Origin: Primulina eburnea
Taxonomy: Eukaryota > Streptophyta > Magnoliopsida > Lamiales > Gesneriaceae
Direction of reading: 5' to 3'
DNA length: 64,000 nt
Assembly (NCBI RefSeq): GCF_022965805.1
Contig: NC_133101.1
Coordinates: 9,027,069 to 9,091,068 of the forward strand
In this document: positions 36,520 to 46,355 of the stretch, in pieces
Numbering within the stretch: position 1 is the first letter of the stretch
Layout: every line of letters starts with the position of its first letter
The notes under the pieces: generated by a model
What the model saw: only the letters and a program-made list of their open reading frames with translations
Database searches by the model: none
Told to the model about the DNA's origin: nothing
Position numbers and translations under genes: made by a program

Positions 36520-37807
36520 CAAAGTTGTAATAAAAAAGCTAAGTAGAATTATGGAAAAATTATTTTTTCATAAATATTTTATGAGGTAGACAAAATGTTG
36601 AAAATAGATGATTTGATGAAGCAGGCGGCCAATAAATTCATTTTTTCCAATATATATAAATATATAATATTCTATTTTTGTACATTTCATCTATGTTCAT
36701 TATAATCTGTATGTGTGTGTGTGTGTGTATATGTATGTGCTTGTATATATATGTGTGTGAAGTGTTTCTTTGGATAAAAACAACTCCGCCTTCATGAAAA
36801 TGGCATCGCCTTTGGGAACACTAACAAACATGTCTCCACCCAAATGCTCCACGCCTGAATACAAAAAGGCCGGCCAACTCAAGTTTCACATAAACCATTA
36901 GCTAATTGATACAACTACAAAAAAAAGTAGTCTCCAAATACAAATAATTCAATGGAATCATATTTAATTTTTTAAAATGCTCAATTTCACGTACTTTCAT
37001 GAGATGGTGCGTCTCGAATAACATGAGGCAAATCAAAATTAATGCCTTTTATAGTTGGATTCTTGGATAGGATAATGTGCAGTGAAACACCGGTTCCACC
37101 TCCAACATCAACCAAAGTACCCAGACCATTAAATCCCTCGTATTTTTGGACAATTTTTTTCATCATAATTGTCGAAGAATTGAACATTACGCTATTAAAA
37201 ACCTTGTTAAATCTAGGATCTGTGCCTTGATACTCGAATGCATTCATCTTATATGCTCTGTCAAAAGGAACTCCTCCCTCTAGGATTGCATCTTTCAGGT
37301 GGTACCTACAAATGCATACAATTATCGATCATCGACTTGAAATAAACGTCTAGAGTTAGATTAATAGTTGATCAAGCTAGCAACCAAAATATCGATATAT
37401 ACTTGCCAAGTCTCCAAGTGAACCTTGTCTAGGTTCAAGATCAAGAAAGGGGACAGAGAAACTCCATCATCATTCTTGGTATAGAACTTGCAGACCGGAG
37501 TCAATGAATACAACCGCTCAACGCCGCCATCAGGTAGGGTTTTCACTCTGCAATTTAAAACAGAATAACTCGCGAGGAGGCGGAGGATTCTATCCACCAT
37601 GTTATGCGCCTCTGGATTGTTCGTGGGAATTTCTGCGACAAGTTCTGTCGGCGAAATAAAGGCGTCGGGCCCCTTCTTCTTCATGAGTTCAAGGAGGTTG
37701 AGCTCCAGCGCCACTTTTAGGACATTGGGTAGCACAGAAGCAGAGGCCAGCTGCATGGCGAATAAGAAAGAAGCATCCTCTTCTGTGACCTCCATTTTCA
37801 GACTCAT
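36076..37807 (-). pseudogene. OMT2, decayed duplicate of OMT1
   Basis: Exons correspond one to one with OMT1: 37807-37407, 37305-36995, 36854-36790 and 36365 down to the ancestral stop at 36076-36078. Exon lengths are the same in exons 1-3 (401, 311 and 65 nt). Three lesions are visible. First, a 1-bp deletion in exon 4 near 36184-36190, after the NPGG motif, gives a premature stop at 36120 and loses the C-terminal family motif ERTEKEF. Second, the intron-3 donor is AAG/GCGGAG where OMT1 has AAG/GTGAAG; a GC donor without supporting consensus is unlikely to splice well. Third, a 17.7 kb gypsy element sits 83 bp upstream of the ATG. The SAM loop [12 protein letters not shown] and the catalytic His motif WILHDWSD remain. 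Intron 1 shares the GC donor of OMT1. The gene is very probably non-functional. Confidence 0.9.
36434..36516. repeat. (TA)n microsatellite in OMT2 intron 3
   Basis: An uninterrupted TA run of about 83 bp. It lies between exon 4 and exon 3 of OMT2 and is absent from OMT1. Confidence 0.95.
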
Positions 37808-37889
37808 TTTTCCTTTTGGGTTCTGATAGAAATTAGAGGGAATTAAATTGGTTGAAGGGCTTGAGAATAAGGAAGTGGTGAATGCTTAT

Positions 37890-38511
37890 TGTTTGGGCTA
37901 AAAATAATTTAATTACAAGCCCAAGTCAATTCTGAAGCCCAATTAAATAAGCCCATAACAGAATAATTCTTAAATCGATTCAAGAAGGAGCACTGAGCGC
38001 GGAAGAGGAAAAGAACGTGGGAGGATAGTTAGAAATCGTGACATTAGGGGAGCAGATAGTGGAGATCATGGGGGAGTGGAGAAAGAGGACACATCGGCCA
38101 GGAAGAAAAAGGAGATCGGCAATACAGAAAAGGAGACAACACAACTCAACTACGCACAAAATTCTGCAAAATACTCTCTGCAAAATTGCAATCTTCAAGC
38201 AATAGTTTTTCAAGCTTTTCAGTATATTTCTAGCGTCTTCTCATTTTAGATTTCTGCACAAGTTATTATATTTTCAAGTTTTGATGAATTCCTACAGTTT
38301 TGTAAATTCAAAATCATGTCAGGGGTTTATTTGCATCGATTCACAATAGTTTTCTTTATTTTGGCATTGCATTTGTTTTAGGAGATTAGAACCGACGGTC
38401 AAATTTAGAATTCACTTTCGTTTGTTTTTAGAAGTTAGATTTTTATCATTTTCACACAAATCGGTGCACTTCGCACCTGGCACGCCCGCAACACCAAATA
38501 TTGTGCAAACA
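37890..38511 (+). repeat. 5-prime LTR of the Tat element
   Basis: 622 bp with TG...CA ends, carrying the GCGCGGAAGAGGAAAAGAAC variant where the other LTR has GCGCGGAAGAGGATAAAAAC. It lies 83 bp from the OMT2 start in the opposite orientation. Confidence 0.95.
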
Positions 38512-38517
38512 TATTTT

Positions 38518-38535
38518 TGGCACGCCCGGTGGGAC
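38518..38535 (+). promoter_or_regulatory. Primer-binding site of the Tat element
   Basis: TGGCACGCCCGGTGGGAC begins six bases after the LTR. It starts with TGG, as needed to pair with a tRNA CCA end, and is not the tRNA-Met site. The matching tRNA was not determined. Confidence 0.7.
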
Positions 38536-38765
38536 CATCACTGTGCCGCCAAGAAGGAAAGAAAACGTCAATCAGGACAGTGGGGAGTCTCTGGCTAATC
38601 AAGAGGGAACTCAGGTTCCACAGCCAGAGCAACCTACTGTTGAACCACAGGCTGAAGAAGTAGATCTGCTGCAGATTCCTATTACATATGATCAAGTTTC
38701 AGACAGAGTGGTGGAAGAGTTGACCGCCATAAAGATTGAAGATCTCAGTGGCATTATCTAAAGCC

Positions 38766-41700
38766 ATGTCTGACTGTTTAAAGACTCTACTTAGTAAACC
38801 AAAACAGTCTACCCAAGGGGATCAAAATATCACTGTCAAAGAGACTGGTCAGGGAAGTAACCAAGTCCGTGAGTTCGACCAGGGAGTTGGAAACTCAAGG
38901 GCTGGCGATCCTCGCCGCTCGGAGTTTACTCTCCCAAATCAATCAGAAAAAAGGTATACACTACCTCACAAGAGAGAAGAAAGCCTAGGAGGGAGGGCTC
39001 AGCCATATCCACGTGCTCATGGAGTGGGGAGCTCGAAACAACCAGGTAGTCAAGTGTACAGCGTGACCAATCCTCTATACCAACCGGGAGCGTATGAAGA
39101 TATGTCACACATGGATTATCAAGGAGTAGATGTGGGCTTCCCAGGAGGTAATTTTGGTTTAAATGCAGGGTTCCAGGCTCGGGGGGCAAATTACTACCAT
39201 CACCAACTCCCCGCTCGAAACATGCACGGGATTGACCCAGAAATGGTGAGAGAAGCTGTTCAAGAGTTATATGGGCCGGCCTTGAAACAGATTGGCCGCC
39301 CAGAGTTCCACAAACCCTATCCAGACTACATTGACGTGAATAACCCGTATCCAAGGGGTTATAGAGTTCATGATTTCAGTTTATTCTCCGGGGAGGATGG
39401 CCAGTCCAGCATGGAACACATAGCCAGATTCACCATCCAGTGCGGGGAATTAGCCAACTTGGAGAACTTCAACAATCTAAAGTTGTGGCTATTCCCGAAT
39501 TCCCTCACTGGGACTCCATTCGCCTGGTATGCCTCACTCCCCAGAAATTCAGTAATGAGTTGGCAAGAGATGGAAAGGCAATTTCACATTCAATTCTATA
39601 GAACAGAGCCTGAAGTGTGCATTGCGGACTTATCCAGAGTCACTCAAAAGAAAGGAGAGTCTGTGGAATATTTCATAGACAGGTTCAAGAAGATGAAGAA
39701 TATGTGCAAGGTGTTCCTACCGGAGACCGAGTTCGTGAAGATGGCACAAAAGGGGCTAGATTTTGAATTGAGGAAGAAATTCCAGGGAATGGAGTTCAGG
39801 GATTTCTTCGAGCTAGCTACCAAAGTGGCTGAATATGAAGAATTATTGCGGGAAGAGTCGTACAAGAAAAAAACTACTATGGGGTCTTATTATCAGGAGG
39901 TGGAAGAGGTGGCATTGGCAGAGATGCAATCGGCCGGGTCTTGCACAGTTCCGCTGCTAAAAAAGAAGCCAACAGAGAAGAACAACTCCCAACTCCCCAA
40001 AGACATGCAGTATACATTCGATGTATCAAAGACCGAAGAAGTTTTCGACTTCTTGGTGAAAGAAAAGTTCATCACATTCCCGCCTGATCACAAGATGCCA
40101 CCTACAGAAGAGCTGAAGGGACGAGAGTATTGTAAATACCACAACTCCTATAATCATGCCACCAAATCTTGTTGGGCATTCAAGAACATTTTTCAAGATA
40201 TAATTAATAAGGGAGTTGTGAAATTCCCCAACAAACAAGAGTCTATGGCAGTGGATGATGATCCTTTTCCCCCGGTAGCTTTGGTTAATGTGAATGTGAC
40301 AGATTTGAGGGATCTTCTCAATGAGAAAAGAAGCCGATCCTTTGCAGTGAAAGACCGGGTAATCAAGAAATACTGGATTCCAAAGGGTCAAATGTTTGAA
40401 GCACCTGGAAGGCATAGTGCCGATCGAATGCGCACAATTCAACCACGTTTCCCCAGAAATGTTGGTGAATCCGCGGCCTTTAGGCCGAGGAATCAACATT
40501 TCCTTAAAAGACCAGTGGTGGAGAAACAATGGTTTAGAGGGGAGTCATATTGCAATCATCGTCAAAGGTATTCGGACAGGAGAAATGCATATGCATTTGA
40601 GTCACGAAAGGTGGAAACTAGAAAATTATCAGCTGATCAAGGCAGAGAACGGCGTTCATACGAAATCACAAAAGGAAAAATGATTGAGAACAGTGGAGTA
40701 AAGCCGAGATACGTTCTTCCAGCCAGAGGGGAGTTCAGTGAGTCTTGGAGGGTGGCCCAACACAAAAAGTTCCCTAGGCCACCGACTAGGACACAAAAGA
40801 GACAACTTTTGAGAGAAAGAGCGGTGGCAAGAAGAGAGGAGTCCGCTAAGTTGAAAAATGAATCCACAATTGATGTTCCAGTTTCCAGGGAGCCAGTGGG
40901 GAGTAAGTCCAAGTTTGGAAGATCCGCTACTGAGGATAAGTTTGTTGAAGATGATGATGATTTGTTAAGCGAAGAAGATGATCAAGCAAGAAAAACAATC
41001 AATTTTTGTATTGGAGAATTTCACATCACTGTGGATTGTGCCACAGGAGTGGTGATACTACCCGAGAGGTTTAAAATGATGGAAGAAGAGAATGGGGAGT
41101 TGATGCCCCAAGGATCAGTGCAAAAGAAAGAGCATGCAAATAAACTCCCTGAAGGGAGCTCAAGAGTGATTATCAAGGAGGATCACCCGAATAAGCCCAA
41201 ACAAGTGATACTTGAAAAGCCTACACTGGCCATGACCAAGCACATAAGGCCGTTGTACATCAAAGCCCACTTGAATGGAAAGCCAGTGTCCAGGGTGTTG
41301 ATTGACAATGGTTCAGCTGTGAATGTTCTTCCGGTAAGAATGTTGAAAAGTTTGGGCAAAAATGAAGAAGACTTGATTCCTTCGGAAGTTTCGGTTGCTG
41401 CATTTACAGGGGAAACCACCAAGACCATTGGGGTATTCCCTGCTGATGTTACTGTGGGGAGTATGTCATATTTATGTGCATTCTTCGTGGTAAACTCCTC
41501 CGCCAACTTCCAAGCGTTGTTAGGCAGAGATTGGATCCATGCAAACCAGTGCATACCGTCCTCAATGCACCAGCTGCTGTTATTTTGGAAAGGGGATGAC
41601 GTGGAGGTCGTGGAAGCGGATGGACAGCCGTTCCAAACAAGTGCAAGTGCAGTAGAAGCCAGATATTACAATGAGGATTTTGGGCCCATCAAAATCCGTA

Positions 41701-41837
41701 GCAATAGCAAGAAAGAAAATCCACTGTACATGCAAACACCAACTCCAAGCTCGGTGTTGGAAAGAATCCTCAAACCTACTGTTATCGTGCCGTCTAGGCC
41801 GATAATTCAGCCACTGATTGAGGAGATTGATGATTGA
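38766..41837 (+). CDS. Tat element Gag-protease polyprotein
   Basis: A frame of 1023 residues from the ATG at 38766. The Retrotrans_gag domain lies in the second quarter (FSLFSGEDGQSSMEHIARF, WYASLPRNSVMSWQEM, VEYFIDRFKKMKNMC). A zinc-knuckle-like CKYHNSYNHATKSC follows at about 40132. A basic, arginine-rich region precedes the aspartic protease (RVLIDNGSAVNVLP, about 41290, then LLGRDWI). A short upstream frame (about 38524-38760) looks like an N-terminal extension in another phase, so an indel near 38750 is possible. The frame ends at a TGA created inside a 7-bp tandem duplication GATTGAT (41825-41838), exactly where the family continues into RT. Confidence 0.85.
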   Translation: MSDCLKTLLSKPKQSTQGDQNITVKETGQGSNQVREFDQGVGNSRAGDPRRSEFTLPNQSEKRYTLPHKREESLGGRAQPYPRAHGVGSSKQPGSQVYSVTNPLYQPGAYEDMSHMDYQGVDVGFPGGNFGLNAGFQARGANYYHHQLPARNMHGIDPEMVREAVQELYGPALKQIGRPEFHKPYPDYIDVNNPYPRGYRVHDFSLFSGEDGQSSMEHIARFTIQCGELANLENFNNLKLWLFPNSLTGTPFAWYASLPRNSVMSWQEMERQFHIQFYRTEPEVCIADLSRVTQKKGESVEYFIDRFKKMKNMCKVFLPETEFVKMAQKGLDFELRKKFQGMEFRDFFELATKVAEYEELLREESYKKKTTMGSYYQEVEEVALAEMQSAGSCTVPLLKKKPTEKNNSQLPKDMQYTFDVSKTEEVFDFLVKEKFITFPPDHKMPPTEELKGREYCKYHNSYNHATKSCWAFKNIFQDIINKGVVKFPNKQESMAVDDDPFPPVALVNVNVTDLRDLLNEKRSRSFAVKDRVIKKYWIPKGQMFEAPGRHSADRMRTIQPRFPRNVGESAAFRPRNQHFLKRPVVEKQWFRGESYCNHRQRYSDRRNAYAFESRKVETRKLSADQGRERRSYEITKGKMIENSGVKPRYVLPARGEFSESWRVAQHKKFPRPPTRTQKRQLLRERAVARREESAKLKNESTIDVPVSREPVGSKSKFGRSATEDKFVEDDDDLLSEEDDQARKTINFCIGEFHITVDCATGVVILPERFKMMEEENGELMPQGSVQKKEHANKLPEGSSRVIIKEDHPNKPKQVILEKPTLAMTKHIRPLYIKAHLNGKPVSRVLIDNGSAVNVLPVRMLKSLGKNEEDLIPSEVSVAAFTGETTKTIGVFPADVTVGSMSYLCAFFVVNSSANFQALLGRDWIHANQCIPSSMHQLLLFWKGDDVEVVEADGQPFQTSASAVEARYYNEDFGPIKIRSNSKKENPLYMQTPTPSSVLERILKPTVIVPSRPIIQPLIEEIDD

Positions 41838-42555
41838 TTCGAACCAAAAAGAAAAGGAGGTAGCTGCAACCTCTATATGGAAGGCACATGTGCAGCAAGT
41901 ACTGGACAAACTAAAGGAAGAGGAAGCATGGGACACTTATGGAACTGAAGTTGTCCAAGAAGAAGAATACGAAGATGATGAGCTTCAAGTCGATGAGTTG
42001 TTGATGGCGCCATCTCAAACGGAAGATGGCCAACACGAAGTTCAAGACCCATTGGAAGAGATTAACTTGGGGGAGCTTGAGAATCCAAAAGTGGTATATG
42101 TGAGTAAGCTACTGGAAGAGCAGTTGAAGCAAGACTTGATCAGCATGTTGAAGGAATACAAAGATTGTTTTGCATGGAGTTATGATGACATGCCAGGGTT
42201 GGACCGAAAATTGGTCGAACACCGACTTCCACTCAAAGAAGGTTTCAAACCATTTCAACAGCCATCTCGTCGCTTGTCAAAAGAAGTTGAATTGAAAGTG
42301 AAAGAGGAAGTTGAGAAATTGTTAAAGGCCAAGTTTATAAAGCCAATCCGATATACCGAATGGCTTTCAAACATTGTGCCAGTAATGAAAAAGAATGGCA
42401 AGGTCAGAATATGCATCGACTTCCGAGACTTGAACTGTGCAACTCCCAAGGATGTGTATGTAATGCCGATACCTGATATGTTGATTGATTCAGTGGCTAG
42501 ACATGAGCTGTTATCTTCATGGATGGGTTCTCTGGCTACAACCAAATCAAAATAG
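41818..42555 (+). pseudogene. Tat reverse transcriptase, N-terminal part
   Basis: This frame is +1 relative to gag-protease. It holds a linker (YVSKLLEEQLKQDLISMLKE, DCFAWSYDDMPG) and the RT fingers (KFIKPIRYTEWLSNIVPVMK, NGKVRICIDFRDLN). It ends out of frame after LIDSVARHELLSS, because one T appears to be missing near 42515; RT continues in the next entry. The two indels together restore the gag frame downstream. Confidence 0.85.
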
Positions 42556-43514
42556 CAGAAAGTGACACTCACAAAACTGCATTCAGATGCCCAGGAGCTG
42601 TTGGTACGTTTGAATGGCTTGTTATGCCATTCGGGCTAAAGAACGCGGGAGCCACATATCAAAGAGCTATGAACTCCATCTTTCATGACATGATAGGGCA
42701 TCACATTGAAGTATATATAGATGATATCGTTGTGAAGTCTAAACAAGCTGCTGATCACATTGAACACTTGAGGAAAAGCTTCCAAAGAATGATGCAACAT
42801 GAATTGAAGTTGAATCCATTGAAATGTGCCTTTGGCGTAAAAGCAGGAAACTTTTTGGGATTTCTTGTACATCAGAGGGGAGTTGAAGTAGATAAAAACA
42901 AAGCCAAAGCCATTATGGAAGCAAATCCGCCTAGAAACAAGAAAGAGTTGCAACGCTTCCTTGGGCAAGTGAATTACTTGAGGCGTTTTATTTCTAACCT
43001 TGCAGGGAAGACAAAGGAGTTTTCACAGCTGTTGAAGCTCAAAGGCAGCGGGGAGTTCAAATGGGAAGAGTCGCATCAGAGAGCGATTAAGAGATATCTA
43101 TCTAACCCACCTGTTCTTATGCCTCCCAGGTATGGAATGCCCCTTAAATTATACATCTCTGCTGCTCATGAATCAATTGGGTGTCTACTAGTTCAAAATA
43201 ATCATGAAGGAAATGAACAAGCTATCTATTATTTGAGTAGATTCCTTACTCCAGTAGAGGTGAAATACTCTGTGATTGAAAAGCTATGCTTAACACTGTA
43301 TTATGCATGTACTAAGTTAAGACATTATTTGATTCAATCAAGAGTGTTTGTGGTGGCTAAAACCGATTTGATTAAATACATGCTTAATAGACATATCCTC
43401 TCTGGGAGAATTGGCAAATGGTCTTTAGCATTGGCCGAGTTTACGTTGACATATTATCCCCAAAAATCAGTAAAAGGCCAAGCTATTGCCGATTTTTTAG
43501 CTGATCACCCTTAA
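42519..43514 (+). pseudogene. Tat reverse transcriptase C-terminal part and RNase H
   Basis: It begins at MDGFSGYNQIKIAE, with the palm motif YIDDIVVKS at about 42710, FLGFLVHQRGVEVD, RFLGQVNYLRRF and the gypsy RNase H (PLKLYISAAHESIGCLLVQ, VIEKLCLTLYYACTKLRHY). A TAA at 43512-43514 ends the frame after AIADFLADHP; the same frame continues beyond it into the second RNase H, so it is a nonsense or readthrough position. The catalytic YIDD is intact. Confidence 0.85.
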
Positions 43515-43559
43515 CTTGATGAGTTTATTGGAGAAAAGGTTGGGTTTCCAGTTTGTGGA

Positions 43560-45347
43560 GTGGGAGTTCAACCCTGGGAGTTGAAGTTCGATGGATCAAG
43601 CACAGAAACAGCAGCTGGAGCTGGTATTGTGATCACCTCCCCAAGAGGTGTGAAAACCGCTCTATCCTTTAATTTGGATTTCCCATGCACCAACAATCAA
43701 GCAGAATACGAAGCACTGGTCATTGGATTGGAAATTCTGAAAGATTTAGGGGCAAGAGAATTATTGATATCAGGGGATTCTCAGCTGGTACTCAAACAGC
43801 TGTCAGGGGAGTTCAAATGCACAAGTTTGTCCTTGGCACCTTACTATACCGCCGCATCCCAACTTCTAGATGATTTCGAGGAAGTGTCATTAGTTCACGT
43901 CCCAAGACAAGAAAATTGGGAGGCAGACGAGTTGGCACAGGTTGCTTCGGGATTGAAGATGTCTCCAGAACTCACTCACAGACTAGTGTTGATTCAGAAG
44001 AAAAACCACCCTTCAATTCAGCAAAGAGGGATTCAGGTAGACACGCTCAACTTGGATGTAAACTTAGCTGGGGACTGGAGGGATGACATGAAAATGGTGC
44101 TAGAATCAACCGGGAAAGATATTCCACGTGGTTTAAAAATGAGAGCTCTTAATTACGTTTTAGTGGAGGATGATTTGTACAGGAAAGGTTTAGATGGTCT
44201 GCTCCTCAGATGCATAGGCTTCCCAGAGGCTTTGGAGATCATGAAGCAAGTTCATGAGGGAGTGTGTGGAGCGCATCAATCTGGAATAAAGATGAGATGG
44301 TTGATAAGGAGGTATGGCTACTATTGGCCATCCATCCTGAAAGATTGCATCAAATATGCTAGGGGATGCCAGCCATGTCAGAGACACGGGAACATCCAAA
44401 GAATTCCGGCAGATGAACTTCACAGCGTTGTCAAACCATGGCCATTCAAAGGCTGGGCCATGGACTTAATAGGGAAAATATACCCTTCATCATCTAAAGG
44501 TCACTCGTTCATCCTTGTGGCTACAGAATTCTTCACTAAATGGGGAGAAGCAGTGCCTTTGAAGAAAGCGGAGCAAGGGGATGTCATTAACTTTGTGAAA
44601 GAAAATATTATTCATAGATTTGGAATTCCAGAGTCATTGACCACGGATCAGGGAACTATGTTCACAAGCTCGGATACGAGGGAGTTTGCAGAAGACTATG
44701 GAATTAAATTGATAAACTCATCCCCTCATTACCCACAGTCCAACGGGCAAGCAGAAGCGTCAAATAAAGTGTTGATAAAGATTCTACAAAAGATGATGGA
44801 AGAGAATCCTAGGGATTGGCCAAGGCTATTATCAGAAACTTTGTGGGCATACAGGACATCCAAGAGGACTGCCACTGGAGTGAGCCCTTTTTCCCTTACC
44901 TTTGGCCATGATGCAGTGCTCCCATTAGAGATTATGGTGCCATCAATGCGAGTGGCAAAGCAAAATGAACTTTCCCTTGAGCATTATAATGAAGCAATGA
45001 TCATGGAGTTAGAAGAACTAGATGAGCTGAGAATCCAAGCGTACAATGCTTTGCTGTTACAAAAACAAAAAGTGGCGAGAATCTACAACAAAAGAGTTAA
45101 CAAGAAAAGTTTCCATGAAGGAGAAATAGTGTGGAAGACCATACTACCACTAGGAACAAAGGATAGGGAGCTGGGCAAATGGTCTCCCAACTGGGAGGGA
45201 CCATTCAAGGTACATAAGGTATTAGACGGAAATGCATATTGGCTATCAAGCATAGATGGCCATCCACACAAAAGATGCATAAACGGCAAGTATCTCAAGC
45301 CGTATTTTCCAAGTATGAGGGAAGAAGTAGGAAGAGCTTGCGACTAA
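43560..45347 (+). CDS. Tat second (archaeal-type) RNase H and integrase
   Basis: A frame of 595 residues, in phase with the preceding piece. Residues about 1-130 are an archaeal-type RNase H (LKFDGSSTETAAGAGIV, NNQAEYEALVIGL, LLISGDSQLVLKQL, ENWEADELAQVASG), the mark of Tat elements. The integrase has the zinc-binding HHCC region (VHEGVCGAHQSG, CIKYARGCQPCQRHG), the catalytic acids in AMDLIG, TTDQGT and NGQAEASNK, and the end domain WSPNWEGPFKVHKVL. No chromodomain is seen. It ends REEVGRACD at 45347. The first codon of this piece is an internal codon of pol, not a true start. Confidence 0.9.
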   Translation: MGVQPWELKFDGSSTETAAGAGIVITSPRGVKTALSFNLDFPCTNNQAEYEALVIGLEILKDLGARELLISGDSQLVLKQLSGEFKCTSLSLAPYYTAASQLLDDFEEVSLVHVPRQENWEADELAQVASGLKMSPELTHRLVLIQKKNHPSIQQRGIQVDTLNLDVNLAGDWRDDMKMVLESTGKDIPRGLKMRALNYVLVEDDLYRKGLDGLLLRCIGFPEALEIMKQVHEGVCGAHQSGIKMRWLIRRYGYYWPSILKDCIKYARGCQPCQRHGNIQRIPADELHSVVKPWPFKGWAMDLIGKIYPSSSKGHSFILVATEFFTKWGEAVPLKKAEQGDVINFVKENIIHRFGIPESLTTDQGTMFTSSDTREFAEDYGIKLINSSPHYPQSNGQAEASNKVLIKILQKMMEENPRDWPRLLSETLWAYRTSKRTATGVSPFSLTFGHDAVLPLEIMVPSMRVAKQNELSLEHYNEAMIMELEELDELRIQAYNALLLQKQKVARIYNKRVNKKSFHEGEIVWKTILPLGTKDRELGKWSPNWEGPFKVHKVLDGNAYWLSSIDGHPHKRCINGKYLKPYFPSMREEVGRACD

Positions 45348-45371
45348 AACAATCACGAAGGCTAATCTTCA

Positions 45372-45430
45372 GTGGGGAGTTGGCATTCTTCAGTGGGGAG
45401 TTGGCATTTTTCAGTGGGGAGTTGGCCTTC
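45372..45430 (+). repeat. Three tandem copies of a 21-bp GGGGAG unit
   Basis: CAGTGGGGAGTTGGC is repeated three times, the spacer alternating ATTCTT, ATTTTT and CTTCGG. The unit resembles a polypurine tract and lies just after the integrase stop. Confidence 0.85.
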
Positions 45431-46236
45431 GGGGCCACTTGTGTATATATTAAGTTCCTGATTTCAAGGTGTCATGTGATGTAGGCCTTAGGGCCACTGA
45501 AATAAATATATTTTGTTTATGATTCAACAATAAAATTGATCGGGGAGAGTGGGATAGGGAGTCGGCCTTATGGCCACTTATTTCCAATGTTTTTATGGTA
45601 CCAAAAATCATGGTGGAATAGACCATACTGCCATTATAAATTGATTGTTTGCATGTGCAGTGACAAATTCATGAAGTAGGCCTTGAGGCCACTTAGAATA
45701 TGACAGGAAAGGCGAGCGAGGGAGTTGAGCTCACCTGGCGGGCAATGAGTAATAAAGGAAGAACTGAAGAGAACAAAGGCAATATGCAAACCCCAAGAAG
45801 ACCTAGAAGTTGACTTTGGAAAGAAAATAGGTTAATCAGCCATTGTTGCATGTTTTTAGTGGGATTTTGTTTGAAGTAGGCCTTAGGGCCACTACTGTAA
45901 ATATTCGTTATGGTTTAAAAATAAAGATGATCAATTCAAGTTGGCCAGGAGGCCACTTTTATCGTACTGAATTCATTTTGTTTTGATAAAAGATCAGGGG
46001 AGGAAATAATCGCGAGTGGGGAGTCTTAAGCCAACTTATGGTTTTGATTGAAACTGTTGGAATGAATTGGGTTGAGAGAATTAAGAACGAATATAAACTC
46101 CTTCCCAACATCCGATACACAACATCACATTAAACCCATCCTCATTCCACATCCAACACCCAATGACCACAACACCAAACCAACAATCAATAGATAAGAA
46201 GCGGAGCCACCGCATGCAAGAACAGTAAGTAAACAT

Positions 46237-46355
46237 GTATGCGGGAAAGGGGTCCAACTGAAGTGCAAATACGTGTATGCGGGAAAGGGGTCCAACTGAA
46301 GTGCAAATGCATATACGTGTATGCGGGAAAGGGATCCGACTGAAGTGCAATGCAT
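46237..46355 (+). repeat. Three tandem copies of a 38-44 bp unit
   Basis: Units begin GTATGCGGGAAAGGG at 46237, 46275 and 46319, each containing CCAACTGAAGTGCAA or a close variant. Overlapping antisense frames across them are repeat artefacts. Confidence 0.85.

Larger units (their letters stand above)
35981..37889. repeat. Segmental duplication copy B, part 1 (OMT2)
   Basis: This is the counterpart of 3180-5215, from TAATAAGAGTAAAAGATAAGAGCC to GTGGTGAATGCTTAT. It ends at the gypsy target site CTTAT (37885-37889); the copy continues at 57696. Exons are much more alike than introns. Confidence 0.85.

Noticed and set aside
41818..41838. Programmed frameshift between gag-protease and RT
   Set aside because: The shift coincides with a 7-bp tandem duplication, which explains it as a mutation. 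No slippery heptamer was seen, although sibling copies were not available to prove it.
38926..43000. Several minus-strand frames opposite Tat gag-pol
   Set aside because: They are shadows of the sense frames, which carry the gag, protease and RT motifs.
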